A stretch of 8,608 bases of DNA from Pseudomonadota bacterium (lineage in GTDB: Bacteria; Pseudomonadota; Alphaproteobacteria; Acetobacterales; Acetobacteraceae): assembly GCA_021815835.1 (NCBI GenBank), contig JAKAZN010000051.1, positions 1 to 8,608 on the forward strand, read 5' to 3'. The position numbers and the translations under genes are program-made. The notes beneath the pieces were generated by a model, which did no database searches, had not been told where the DNA came from, and worked only from the letters and a program-made list of their open reading frames with translations. Of this stretch, positions 1-6,900 are shown one piece after another (the stretch's first letter is position 1; every line of letters begins with the position of its first letter).

Positions 1-338
1 TCTTTCTGCATTACGTCCTTGAACTCCGGGTCCATCAATGGCGCCGTCGGAACGCGCGCGGTCGGGTCTCGATCGTGCGCCACGCCGACGACTTCGTCAT
101 GGGCTTCGAGAGCGCGGCCGACGCACGGCGGATGCTGGCCGACCGCAAGGAACGGCTCGCCCGGTTCGGCCTGTCGCTCCACGAGGACCAGACGCGTCCG
201 ATCGCGTTTGGCCGCCTACCGGCCATGGCTCGCCGGCAGCGTGGCGAGCGGCGTCCGGAGACCTTCGCCTTCCCCGGGTTCACCCACCATCGTGGGTGGA
301 CCCGTGACGGCAGGTTCATCGTTCCCCCGGCGCCTTGA
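1..338 (+). pseudogene. Group II intron-type reverse transcriptase, truncated remnant (5' end outside the window)
   Basis: Reading from base 3 there is an open frame of 111 residues to a TGA at 336-338, with no start inside the window. It opens with FLHYVLELRVHQWRRR, then IVRHADDFVMGFES, then RLARFGLSLHEDQTRPIAFG, then RRPETFAFPGFTHHRGW. These match, in order, the palm and following segments of group II intron-encoded reverse transcriptases, whose usual forms are VRYADDFV, FGLELHPEKT, and PETFxFLGFTH. The catalytic-site Tyr is His (codon CAC, one transition from TAC), while both catalytic aspartates remain. Similarity ends at about base 323 (GRFIV), followed by PPAP and stop. The thumb/domain X and any endonuclease region are therefore missing, and no intron domain V hairpin is recognisable downstream. 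I conclude this is a decayed mobile-element remnant. The 5' part may still be intact upstream of the window. Family assignment is confident; loss of function is inferred from the missing C-terminal domains. Confidence 0.8.
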
Positions 339-379
339 GCGCGGGGCCGATGTCGGCTAGGGCGAGCGCGTTCGCCGCA

Positions 380-395
380 CCTGTCCGGCGACAGG
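380..395. repeat. Small perfect inverted repeat in the leader of the chaperone gene
   Basis: CCTGTC and GACAGG flank a CGGC loop, giving a 6-bp stem. It lies in the 110-base gap between the reverse transcriptase remnant and the chaperone gene. There is no T-run after it, so it is a poor intrinsic terminator. It could be a protein-binding site or chance in GC-rich DNA. Apart from a ribosome binding site I see no other convincing element in this gap. Confidence 0.25.
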
Positions 396-448
396 CAGCG
401 CGGGAGCCGCCCCGGCACGGGTCGGCGCTTGCGCATGAAAGGCACCGC

Positions 449-1006
449 ATGGGCGTGTTCGGCTTCCTGCCGCGGCTCCGGCGCGGCCGGCACGAACGGG
501 CCGGCTTCGCGCTCTACACCACCGCCGCCGCCGCCGCGCGCGATCCGTTCCTGTTCGCCACCATCGGCGTTCCGGACACGTTGGACGGGCGCTACGACGC
601 GCTCGCGCTCTGCGCCTTCCTGATGATCGACCGGGTCCGTCTGGAGCCGCCGCCGGGTCCCGCGCTCGCCCAGGCGGTGTTCGATGCGATGTTCAGCGAC
701 ATGGATCTGGCGCTGCGGGAGATGGGCGCCGGCGATCCCACGGTGCCGCGCAAGATGCGCGCGATGTGGGAGGCGCTGCACGGCCGCGCGATCGCCTATC
801 GCGCCGCGCTGGTTGGCGGTGACCAGGCGGCGCTGCAAGCCGCGCTCGCGCGCAATGTCTGGCGCGGCATGGCCGTGCCCGAGGGCGGGCCGGCGGCGCT
901 GGCCCGCTTCGCCACCGCGCAGGCGGCCCATCTTGCCGGCCAGCCGGCGGCGGCCTTCATCGCCGGCACCGCGGATTTCCTGCCCGCCCAGGCAGCGGCG
1001 CGATGA
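449..1006 (+). CDS. Ubiquinol-cytochrome c chaperone family protein (Cbp3/UQCC-like)
   Basis: The 185-residue product matches the Cbp3/UQCC1 family (Ubiq_cyt_C_chap), whose mitochondrial members assist cytochrome b and bc1 complex assembly. The bacterial role is assumed by homology. Visible family motifs are VPDTLDGRYD at about residues 41-50 and DMDLALREMGAGDPTVPRKM at about 84-103, followed by an ALHGRAIAYRAAL stretch. No signal peptide or membrane segment is seen, so it should be cytoplasmic or peripheral to the inner membrane. I chose the ATG at 449 because AAAGG at 438-442 sits six bases upstream, and the family similarity starts near GFLPRLRR. An in-frame start at 335 would add a low-complexity Arg/Ala leader. 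The stop overlaps the start of the DUF177 gene as ATGA, so the two are surely co-transcribed and probably translationally coupled. Its usual upstream neighbour in sphingomonads is not seen; a mobile-element remnant lies there instead. Confidence 0.85.
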   Translation: MGVFGFLPRLRRGRHERAGFALYTTAAAAARDPFLFATIGVPDTLDGRYDALALCAFLMIDRVRLEPPPGPALAQAVFDAMFSDMDLALREMGAGDPTVPRKMRAMWEALHGRAIAYRAALVGGDQAALQAALARNVWRGMAVPEGGPAALARFATAQAAHLAGQPAAAFIAGTADFLPAQAAAR

Positions 1007-1503
1007 CGCCCGAGCTGCATCGCCCGTTGCCGCTTCGCCAAATCCCCAAGGCGGGAACTGCCATCGTCGTCGAAGCGAGCGAAGCGGAACGGGAGGCGCT
1101 CGCCCGTCGCGTCGGCCTGCCCGCGATCGCGGCGTTGCGGTGCGAATTCATGCTGCATCCGTTGCCCGGCGGCGCCGTCGCCGCCCATCTGCATTTGCGT
1201 GCCGAGATCACGCAGATCTGCGTCGTCACGCTGGACCCGTTTGCCGCGACGCTCGTCGAGGAGGCGCATTTGCGCTTCGTCCCCGCCGGGCGCGAGAGCG
1301 ACGATCCGGACCCCGAGGCGCCGGACGAGATCCCGTTCGAGGGCGAGGCGATCGATCTGGGTGAGGCCGCCGCGGAACAACTGGCGCTCGCGCTCGATCC
1401 CTATCCCCGCAAGCCGGGCGTGGTGGATCCCGGCGCCGCCGAATCGGGCCCGGCGGAGGCGCATCCCTTCGCGGGATTGGCGGGCAGGACGCGCCCGCAC
1501 TGA
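1003..1503 (+). CDS. DUF177 (YceD-family) domain-containing protein
   Basis: The 166-residue acidic protein fits the DUF177/YceD family. Its central section reads HLHLRAEITQICVVTLDPF at about residues 62-80, matching the family's Q-x-C-VVTLEP signature. A Glu/Asp-rich stretch (DDPDPEAPDEIPFEGEAIDLGE) follows, and then the usual end in which conserved prolines precede HPFAGLA. Its biochemical role is not established; in other bacteria yceD lies next to ribosomal and lipid genes and has been linked to 23S rRNA metabolism. The ATG at 1003 overlaps the chaperone stop by four bases, so ribosomes finishing the chaperone can restart here; there is no strong separate ribosome binding site. The tail GRTRPH after the family end looks like a non-conserved extension. 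A hairpin lies 13 bases after the stop and may end the transcript. Confidence 0.8.
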   Translation: MTPELHRPLPLRQIPKAGTAIVVEASEAEREALARRVGLPAIAALRCEFMLHPLPGGAVAAHLHLRAEITQICVVTLDPFAATLVEEAHLRFVPAGRESDDPDPEAPDEIPFEGEAIDLGEAAAEQLALALDPYPRKPGVVDPGAAESGPAEAHPFAGLAGRTRPH

Positions 1504-1515
1504 CGAGGCGGCCTT

Positions 1516-1539
1516 ACCTCTCCCGCTTGCGGGAGAGGT
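1516..1539. terminator. Bidirectional hairpin terminator / REP-like palindrome between convergent genes
   Basis: ACCTCTCCCGC and GCGGGAGAGGT are perfect 11-bp arms separated by TT. The hairpin lies between the stop of the DUF177 gene (plus strand) and the stop of the SDR gene (minus strand), so it can stop transcripts from both sides. A short TT stretch is the only pyrimidine tail on each side, so classical U-tract termination is weak. The sequence, with the following GGCGCGCGCAGCGAAGGGTG, resembles the dispersed CTCTCCCGC...GCGGGAGAG palindromes common between genes in GC-rich alphaproteobacteria. That it is a repeat family is from memory and cannot be counted in one window. Confidence 0.6.
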
Positions 1540-1572
1540 CGGCGCGCGCAGCGAAGGGTGCCGGCGCCCGCT

Positions 1573-2358
1573 CTAAACCGTCCCCTGCATGTCGGCATCG
1601 ACCGCGATCGCCTGGCCGCTGATCGTCGCCCCGAACGGGCTCGCCAGATACAGCGCCATGTTGGCGATGTCCTGCTGGGTCACGAAACTCCGCAGGCTGG
1701 TCGTGCCGACCATCCGATCCGTCATCTCGTTCACCGACACGCCTCCGGCCGCCGCCTTGGCCGCGATCACCGCGCGGATGCGCGGCCCATCGACGGGTCC
1801 CGGCAGGATCGCGTTCACCCGGATCCCATCCGGCCCCAGCTCCATCGACAGCGATTTGGTGAACCCGATCACGCCCCATTTCGCCGCCGAATAGGGTGCC
1901 CGCAGCGGGAATCCGAATCGCCCGGCGGCCGAGGACAGGTTGACGATCGCGCCCCCGCCGGCCGCGCGCAGCGCCGGGATCGCGCGCCGCGCGCAATGGA
2001 ACATGCTGGCCAGATCGATCCGCAAGGTGGCGTCCAGCGCGTCCGGCGCCACCTCCTCCACCGGCGCGGTGGGTCCGGCGATGCCGGCGTTGTTGACCAG
2101 CACGTCCAGCCCGCCGAGCTCGGCGAGGGCGGCATCGACGAAGGCGGCGCAGTCGGCCGGATCGCCGGCATCGGCGCGCAGCCGCGGATAGGGACACGAT
2201 TCCAGCGCCGCGGCATCGACGTCGGAGACGAACACCGCCGCCCCGCAGGCGGCGAAGCTGTCGGCCATCACCCGCCCGATCCCGCCCGCCCCGGCGCTGA
2301 TCGCCACTCGCAGCCCGGACAGATCGACCGTCAGCGGCACATGCGCGCCCGTCACCAT
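1573..2358 (-). CDS. SDR family oxidoreductase (classical, NAD-preferring)
   Basis: This 261-residue protein has the normal length and order of a classical short-chain dehydrogenase. The glycine-rich dinucleotide loop is SAGAGGIG at residues 21-28, where TGxxxGIG is usual. Asp46 at the end of the second strand (VFVSDVD) favours NAD(H) over NADP(H). NNAG is at 89-92, the catalytic serine is Ser143 within NLSSAAG, and the YSAAK motif is Tyr156 and Lys160. The position of the usual active-site Asn in helix 4 appears to be Asp115 (RIDLASMFH). It carries the INAxxPGPVDxPR-like segment after the active site. Its substrate cannot be told from sequence. I chose the ATG at 2358 because GGGGGAA lies just upstream on the minus strand; an open frame extends further upstream but is not family-like. 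It is divergent from the NAD regulator and convergent with the DUF177 gene. Confidence 0.88.
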   Translation of the reverse strand: MVTGAHVPLTVDLSGLRVAISAGAGGIGRVMADSFAACGAAVFVSDVDAAALESCPYPRLRADAGDPADCAAFVDAALAELGGLDVLVNNAGIAGPTAPVEEVAPDALDATLRIDLASMFHCARRAIPALRAAGGGAIVNLSSAAGRFGFPLRAPYSAAKWGVIGFTKSLSMELGPDGIRVNAILPGPVDGPRIRAVIAAKAAAGGVSVNEMTDRMVGTTSLRSFVTQQDIANMALYLASPFGATISGQAIAVDADMQGTV

Positions 2359-2452
2359 GGCAATTCCCCCGCTCGGCCGCGCGACACCATGCCCCGCGGC
2401 GGCCGGAAAGCTGATAGACTGAACCCATTCCGCACGCGAGGGAGACCCCTGC
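2359..2452. promoter_or_regulatory. Divergent control region between SDR and NAD regulator
   Basis: These 94 bases separate two divergent starts, so promoters for both genes must lie here or within the first codons of the genes. I found no clear -35/-10 pair and no convincing palindromic operator by eye. TAGACT at 2415-2420 is a weak -10 candidate for the plus-strand gene. GAGGGAGA at 2438-2445 is a good ribosome binding site for the ATG at 2453, and GGGGGAA on the minus strand serves the SDR. Confidence 0.4.
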
Positions 2453-3421
2453 ATGTCCGCCCGGACGGCACCGCGCGCCGCCGCGTCCCCGATCGTCCCG
2501 GAATCGGCCGCGCCCGAGCCGGCGCTGGCGGTCGCCGAGCTGATCGCGGTGCTCGCCGCGGTCACCGATGGCGTGCCGCGCGTGCTCACCCTGGCCGATG
2601 GCGGGGCCTTGCCGTCCGGTCCGCTGGAGCCCGGGCACCGGTCGCTGCAGGCGGGGCTGCGCGCCTGGGTCGAACGCCAGACCCATCATCCGCTGGGATA
2701 TGTCGAGCAGCTCTACACCTTTGCCGACCAGGATCGCGCGGTCCCGGGCGGGCGGCATATCTCGATCAGCTATCTGGGCCTGACGCGGGAGGCACGGTCC
2801 GGCGAGGATCCCGGGGTGGGCTGGCAAAGTTGGTATCGCTTCTTTCCGTGGGAGGACCAGCGGGAAGGTGCCGCGGCGGCGATCCTGGCCGCGCTGGCCC
2901 CGCGCCTGCAAGACTGGGCCGAGGCGGGGAGCAGCGCGCCGGCCCGGCGCGAGCGGCGGGAACGGGCCGCGATCACCTTCGGCTTCGACGGCGCCGCCTG
3001 GAACGAGGAACTGGTGTTGCAGCGCTATGAATTATTGTGGGAGGCGGGGCTGGTGGCGGAATCGGGGTGCGCCGCGCCGCCGGTCCCGGGCCACCCGATG
3101 CGCAACGACCATCGCCGCATCCTGGCCACCGCGATCGCCCGGCTGCGCGCCAAGATCAAATACCGCCCGGTCGTTTTCGAGCTGTTGCCGCCTGGCTTCA
3201 CCCTCCTGCTGCTGCAACGCACGGTCGAAGCGCTGGCCGGGCGGCTGCTGCACAAACAGAATTTCCGCCGGCTGGTCGAAAGCCAGGAACTGGTGGAGGA
3301 GACCGGGGAGACGGTGCGTGAGACCGGAGGCCGGCCCGCCAAGCTGTTCCGCTTCCGCCGGGCGGTGCGCGCGGAACGTGCGATCGCGGGCAGCAAGCTG
3401 CCGCTCGCCCGGGCGCGGTGA
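2453..3421 (+). CDS. NAD regulator, NrtR/NadQ-like (COG4111-type): degenerate Nudix domain plus winged helix
   Basis: The 322-residue protein has the architecture of NAD-metabolism repressors with a Nudix-derived sensor. Residues 53-63 (LPSGPLEPGHR), 70-77 (RAWVERQT) and 81-95 (LGYVEQLYTFADQDR) correspond to the Nudix region of NrtR, where YxEQLYTF is a hallmark. The catalytic Nudix box (RExxEE) is not preserved, so hydrolase activity is unlikely and the fold probably binds an NAD-related ligand. The C-terminal part, about 245-305, reads QRTVEALAGRLLHKQNFRRL followed by GRPAKLFRFRR, the NrtR-type winged helix that binds DNA. I recall the alphaproteobacterial members as NadQ or 'NAD regulator', controlling NAD biosynthesis genes. 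No such target gene is in the window. A GAGGGAGA ribosome binding site eight bases upstream supports the ATG at 2453. The divergent SDR might be a local target, which is inference. The first 22 residues are Ala/Pro-rich and probably disordered. Confidence 0.78.
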   Translation: MSARTAPRAAASPIVPESAAPEPALAVAELIAVLAAVTDGVPRVLTLADGGALPSGPLEPGHRSLQAGLRAWVERQTHHPLGYVEQLYTFADQDRAVPGGRHISISYLGLTREARSGEDPGVGWQSWYRFFPWEDQREGAAAAILAALAPRLQDWAEAGSSAPARRERRERAAITFGFDGAAWNEELVLQRYELLWEAGLVAESGCAAPPVPGHPMRNDHRRILATAIARLRAKIKYRPVVFELLPPGFTLLLLQRTVEALAGRLLHKQNFRRLVESQELVEETGETVRETGGRPAKLFRFRRAVRAERAIAGSKLPLARAR

Positions 3422-3445
3422 CGCGGCCGTCGGGCGATTCGCGAC

Positions 3446-3475
3446 TTGACCGCGCCGGGCCATCCTGGCTTCTAT
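3446..3475 (+). promoter_or_regulatory. Candidate sigma-70-type promoter for the repeat protein / glycosyltransferase operon
   Basis: TTGACC (3446-3451) matches the -35 consensus at five of six bases. It is followed after 18 bases by TTCTAT (3470-3475), a weaker -10. Transcription would begin near 3482, leaving a leader of roughly 50 bases before the ATG at 3535. It lies in the 113-base gap after the NAD regulator stop, the only gap upstream of the glycosyltransferase block large enough for a promoter. The call rests on pattern alone. Confidence 0.4.
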
Positions 3476-3534
3476 GACCGGGGGTCCAAGTCTGGGGTGG
3501 TGGCATGTGTTTCGCCGCCAGAGGGGTTCGTTGT

Positions 3535-3930
3535 ATGAAGTACGTGCCGCCGTTCGACACCGTGCGACGTGCCGTGGAAATAACGACCGTGCGCGGGCAG
3601 CTGCGCGTCAACCTGGGCTATGACGAGTTTGTTTCCCTCGTGAAGACCATGATTTCCGGCCTGACCGTGGACGAAGCATGGTATCTCAGGCAGTACGACG
3701 ATGTGGCCGGCGCCATCGCCCGCGGCGCGGTCGGTTCGGCACAAGAACATTTCGTCAATGACGGCTATCTCGAAGGGCGGATGCCGTTCCCGATCACGGT
3801 GGACGAGCAATGGTATCTCCAGCAGAATCCGGACGTGGTGGAAGGCATTCGCGGCGGACTGGTGGAGTCCGCCCAGGCGCATTTCGACGAGAGCGGCTAT
3901 CGCGAGGGACGGCGGCCGTTCCAGATCTGA
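3535..3930 (+). CDS. Small two-repeat protein of unknown function (YL-x-x-NPDV...HF...GYxEGR repeats)
   Basis: The 131-residue product has an N-terminal helix-like segment (about residues 1-44, MKYVPPFDTVRRAVEI...) and then two consecutive 44-residue repeats. Each repeat runs VDExWYLxQ, DV, GxVxSAQxHF, GYxEGRxPF. The sequence between the anchors differs, so the duplication is old. Similar YLxxNPDVxxA...HYxxxGxxEGR units occur as appendages of polysaccharide glycosyltransferases and of secreted proteins; that is from memory. No signal peptide, transmembrane segment or cysteine pair is visible. GAGGGG at 3521-3526, eight bases before, supports the ATG at 3535. An in-frame ATG at 3505 would add MCFAARGVRC and is less likely. 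The glycosyltransferase begins 27 bases after the stop, so the two probably form an operon. A role as its partner or adaptor is inferred from position and repeat type only. Codon use looks slightly less GC-biased than its neighbours. Confidence 0.75.
   Translation: MKYVPPFDTVRRAVEITTVRGQLRVNLGYDEFVSLVKTMISGLTVDEAWYLRQYDDVAGAIARGAVGSAQEHFVNDGYLEGRMPFPITVDEQWYLQQNPDVVEGIRGGLVESAQAHFDESGYREGRRPFQI
3667..3927 (+). repeat. Two tandem protein-coding repeats of 44 codons
   Basis: Unit one is 3667-3798 and unit two is 3799-3927. Positions fixed between them are V-D-E, WYL, Q, DV, I, G, V, SAQ, HF, GY, EGR and PF. Each unit looks like two short helices joined by a turn, ending at the conserved EGR. 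At nucleotide level they have diverged strongly while the protein pattern is kept, which indicates selection on the repeat fold. Confidence 0.8.
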
Positions 3931-3957
3931 CCCCCCACGCCCTGCCGGCGGCGGCCC

Positions 3958-6900
3958 ATGAATGCTCCTGACGCGATGAACAACGACCTCCCGCTTGCCC
4001 CGCGCTCCGACGCGGCCCGGCCCGATTCCAGCGGGATTCAGGTGGAAATTGCCCCGCATTTCGCGGGGGGCGAGCTGCATGGCCGGCATGACGCGATCCT
4101 GCTCGGCCGTGCCGTCGCCGCGATGCCGATCGAAAGCATCGCGCTCGAACAGGACGGCACCGTCCTGGCCCGCCTCGAATTCCCGCCAGGGTCTCCGGCG
4201 GACCTCCCGCCAGCCCCCTTGGGCGGCCCGCCCCAGGCGCGTGGCTTCATGTTCGTGCTGGCGCGTCCGATCGCGGCGGCCGCGCTGGTCTGGGAGTTCG
4301 CGCTGCGCGTTGTCACCACGGACGGCGCGGAAGCCGCGTTTCCGTGCGCGGCGCGGCGCGAGGCGGGCGGCGATGGCGGCTGGCTGGAACGTGGCCGCGG
4401 CTGGGCGGCACCGGAGCAGGGGCCCGCGGCGCCCGTGATCGTCTATGTCGAACGCGCCGCGATCGATGCCTCCGGCCAGCTCGCCGTGACCGGCTGGGGG
4501 ATCGCGCGACGCCGCCTGCTCGCCGTGCAGGCCTTCCTGGACGGTGAGCGGGTGGGGGCGGCGCTGCTCGGCGTGACGCGCGACGATGTGGCCGCGCTGT
4601 TCCCGGGCTACCCCGGCGCCGCCGGCGCGGGCTTCACCCTGACCGGCCGGCTCGGACGCGACGCCGCGATGGCCGACCGGCTCGCGATCTCGGCGGTCGC
4701 CGAGGACGGAACCACGCTCACGCTCTCGCTCCCGCTCGAGCATCCGCCGCGGCTCGACCTGGCGCCCGCGCCGCCCGCGCCCGATGCGCCCGAGCCGCCG
4801 CCGCGCGATGTCGCGGCGGAACGGCGGCGCATCGATGCGTTCTGCGACCTCGCGGAAGCCGACGCCGACGGGGTGGCGCGGATCACCGGTTGGGCCGTCT
4901 CGGCGCTCGGGATCGGGCGCATCGCCGTCGTCCATCGAGGACGCGAACTGGGGGAGGCGCAGACCGGCCGGCCGCGCCCGGATGTCGGGGAACAGTTCCT
5001 GACGATCCCGATGGCGCGTCACGCCGGCTTCGCCTTCGAAGGGATCCTGCCGGAGCCGCCGGGGCAGGGCGAAACGATCGAGCTCCGCATCCATAACGGC
5101 GCCGGCGAGATCGAATCGGTGCGCGCGCCGCTCACCCGGCGCGAACGTCCCGCCGCGCCGGCGGGGCAGCCGGCGCCGGCGCCCGACCTGCCGCCCGCCG
5201 CGCCGGACGGGGAGGCGTTCCGTCTCGAACTCGATCGTCCCGTCATTTCCGATGATACGATGGTGGAGCCGGTCACCTCCCGCCTGACGCTTGAGGGCTG
5301 GGCGCTGGCGCGCGCGGGGATCACGGCGATCACGGTCTACCTGGACGGCCAGCGCCTGGGCGAGGCGCATACCGGGCTCGCGCGCCAGGACGTGGAACGC
5401 GCGCTGCCCGACTGGCCCGGCGCGCTGCGCAGCGGCTTCGCGTTCCATTTCCCGCCCCGCCTGCTGCGCGACGGCACCCACCGCGCCGAAATCGTGCTGC
5501 GCGCCGAGGACGGGACCAACGTCGCCCGCGGCTTCGGCTTCACCGTCCATCGCGGCGAGGAAGCCGCCGATGCGATGACGATCCGCCCCCATATCGATCC
5601 GGGGGAGGCGACTTCGACCGCGCGCGCGCTCGAGCGGATGGGCGCGCGGGCCGCCTTCCGCTTCCTCATCCTGGATGCCGATCGCGCGCCGCCCGAAGCC
5701 TTGGCCGCTACTCTCGCCAGCCTGCGCGCGCAGATATTGTGCCCATGGCAGGCCGATCTTCTGGTCGCGGACGCCGCCGCCGCGCGCGCGCTGCGCCAGC
5801 GCCGCGCGGAGGCGGGCGAGACGGACGCGCTCGGCGTGCTCGTCGCCGAAACCGCGCCGGTCTGGCCACCGGCCAATTGCGACGATGCCGTGCTGTGCGG
5901 CCTGCTCGGCGCCGGCGACCGGCTCGATGCCGGCGCGCTCGCGGAATTCGCGCTCGCCCGGGCGCTCGATCCCGACGCCGATTTCCTCTACGCCGACGAG
6001 AGCCGGATCAGCCCGGTCGGCGGCGAGCGCGAGGCCTTCTTCAAACCGGATTTCTCGCCCGACCTGCTCCACGCCACCGCCTATATCGGCCGCCCCTGGG
6101 TCGCGAGCGCCGCCCTGCTGCGCCGCGTCGGCCGCGGCCTGCCGGGGCCGGCGGGGGAATACGACCTGCTGCTGCGCGCCACCGAGCAGAGCCGCGCGAT
6201 CCACCACGTCCCGAAACTGCTGGCCTGGCGCGGCACCGAGGCCCCGGCGGCCGACCCGGAGGCCGAGCGCGCGGCGCTCGCCGCCGCCTCGCTGCGCGCC
6301 GGGCGGGTCGCGCGCGTCGAACCGGGCCTCGTGGCCGGCACCTGGCGGGTACGCCCCGCCCCGCCGCCCGGGCGCGTGTCGATCGTCATCCCGACCAACG
6401 GCTCGGGCGGGCATATCGAGACCTGCCTCGCCAGCCTGCGCGGGCGCACCGGCTTCCGCGATTTCGAGATCATCTGCATCGAGAACATCCCCGAAAGCCG
6501 CGCGCCGGTGCGCGAGATGCTGCGCGGCCAGGCCGACCAGGTGATCGCCGCGCCGGCCGCGTTCAACTGGTCGCGCTTCAACAACCTCGCCGCCGCGGTC
6601 GCCTCGGGCGAATATCTGCTGTTCCTGAACGACGACATCGAGATCGAGCAGCCGGGCTGGCTCGAAGCGATGCTGGAGGCGCTTGCCGATCCGGAGGTCG
6701 GGGTCGTGGGCGCGCGGCTGCTCTATCCCGATCGCACGGTGCAGCACGCGGGGATGTTCCTGGCCGGCGGCGCGACCGGCCGGCACGCCTTCCGTTTCGC
6801 CGCCGCCGCCGATCCGGGTTATTTCGGACTGGCGCTCACCACCCGCTGCGTGAGCGCCGTGACCGGGGCCTGCATGTTGATGCGGCGGTCGCATTTCCAG

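Noticed and set aside
335..448. Longer start for the chaperone gene at 335
   Set aside because: The added residues are Arg/Ala-rich, outside the family, and the ATG at 449 has an AAAGG site at good spacing.
35..931. Minus-strand open frame over the reverse transcriptase remnant and the chaperone gene
   Set aside because: Arg-rich composition without family motifs; both plus-strand readings have clear homology motifs.
2359..2589. Upstream extension of the SDR on the minus strand
   Set aside because: The extension overlaps the start of the divergent NAD regulator and is not SDR-like; a ribosome binding site supports the ATG at 2358.
1514..2911. Minus-strand open frame spanning the SDR and part of the NAD regulator
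   Set aside because: It runs across the divergent promoter region and is out of frame with the SDR motifs; a low-complexity shadow.
3505..3534. Earlier start of the two-repeat protein at 3505
   Set aside because: The extra MCFAARGVRC is not supported; GAGGGG lies at ideal spacing before 3535, although 3505 cannot be fully excluded.
3667..3927. CRISPR-like or satellite repeat
   Set aside because: The repetition is at protein level with diverged nucleotides and no spacer pattern.
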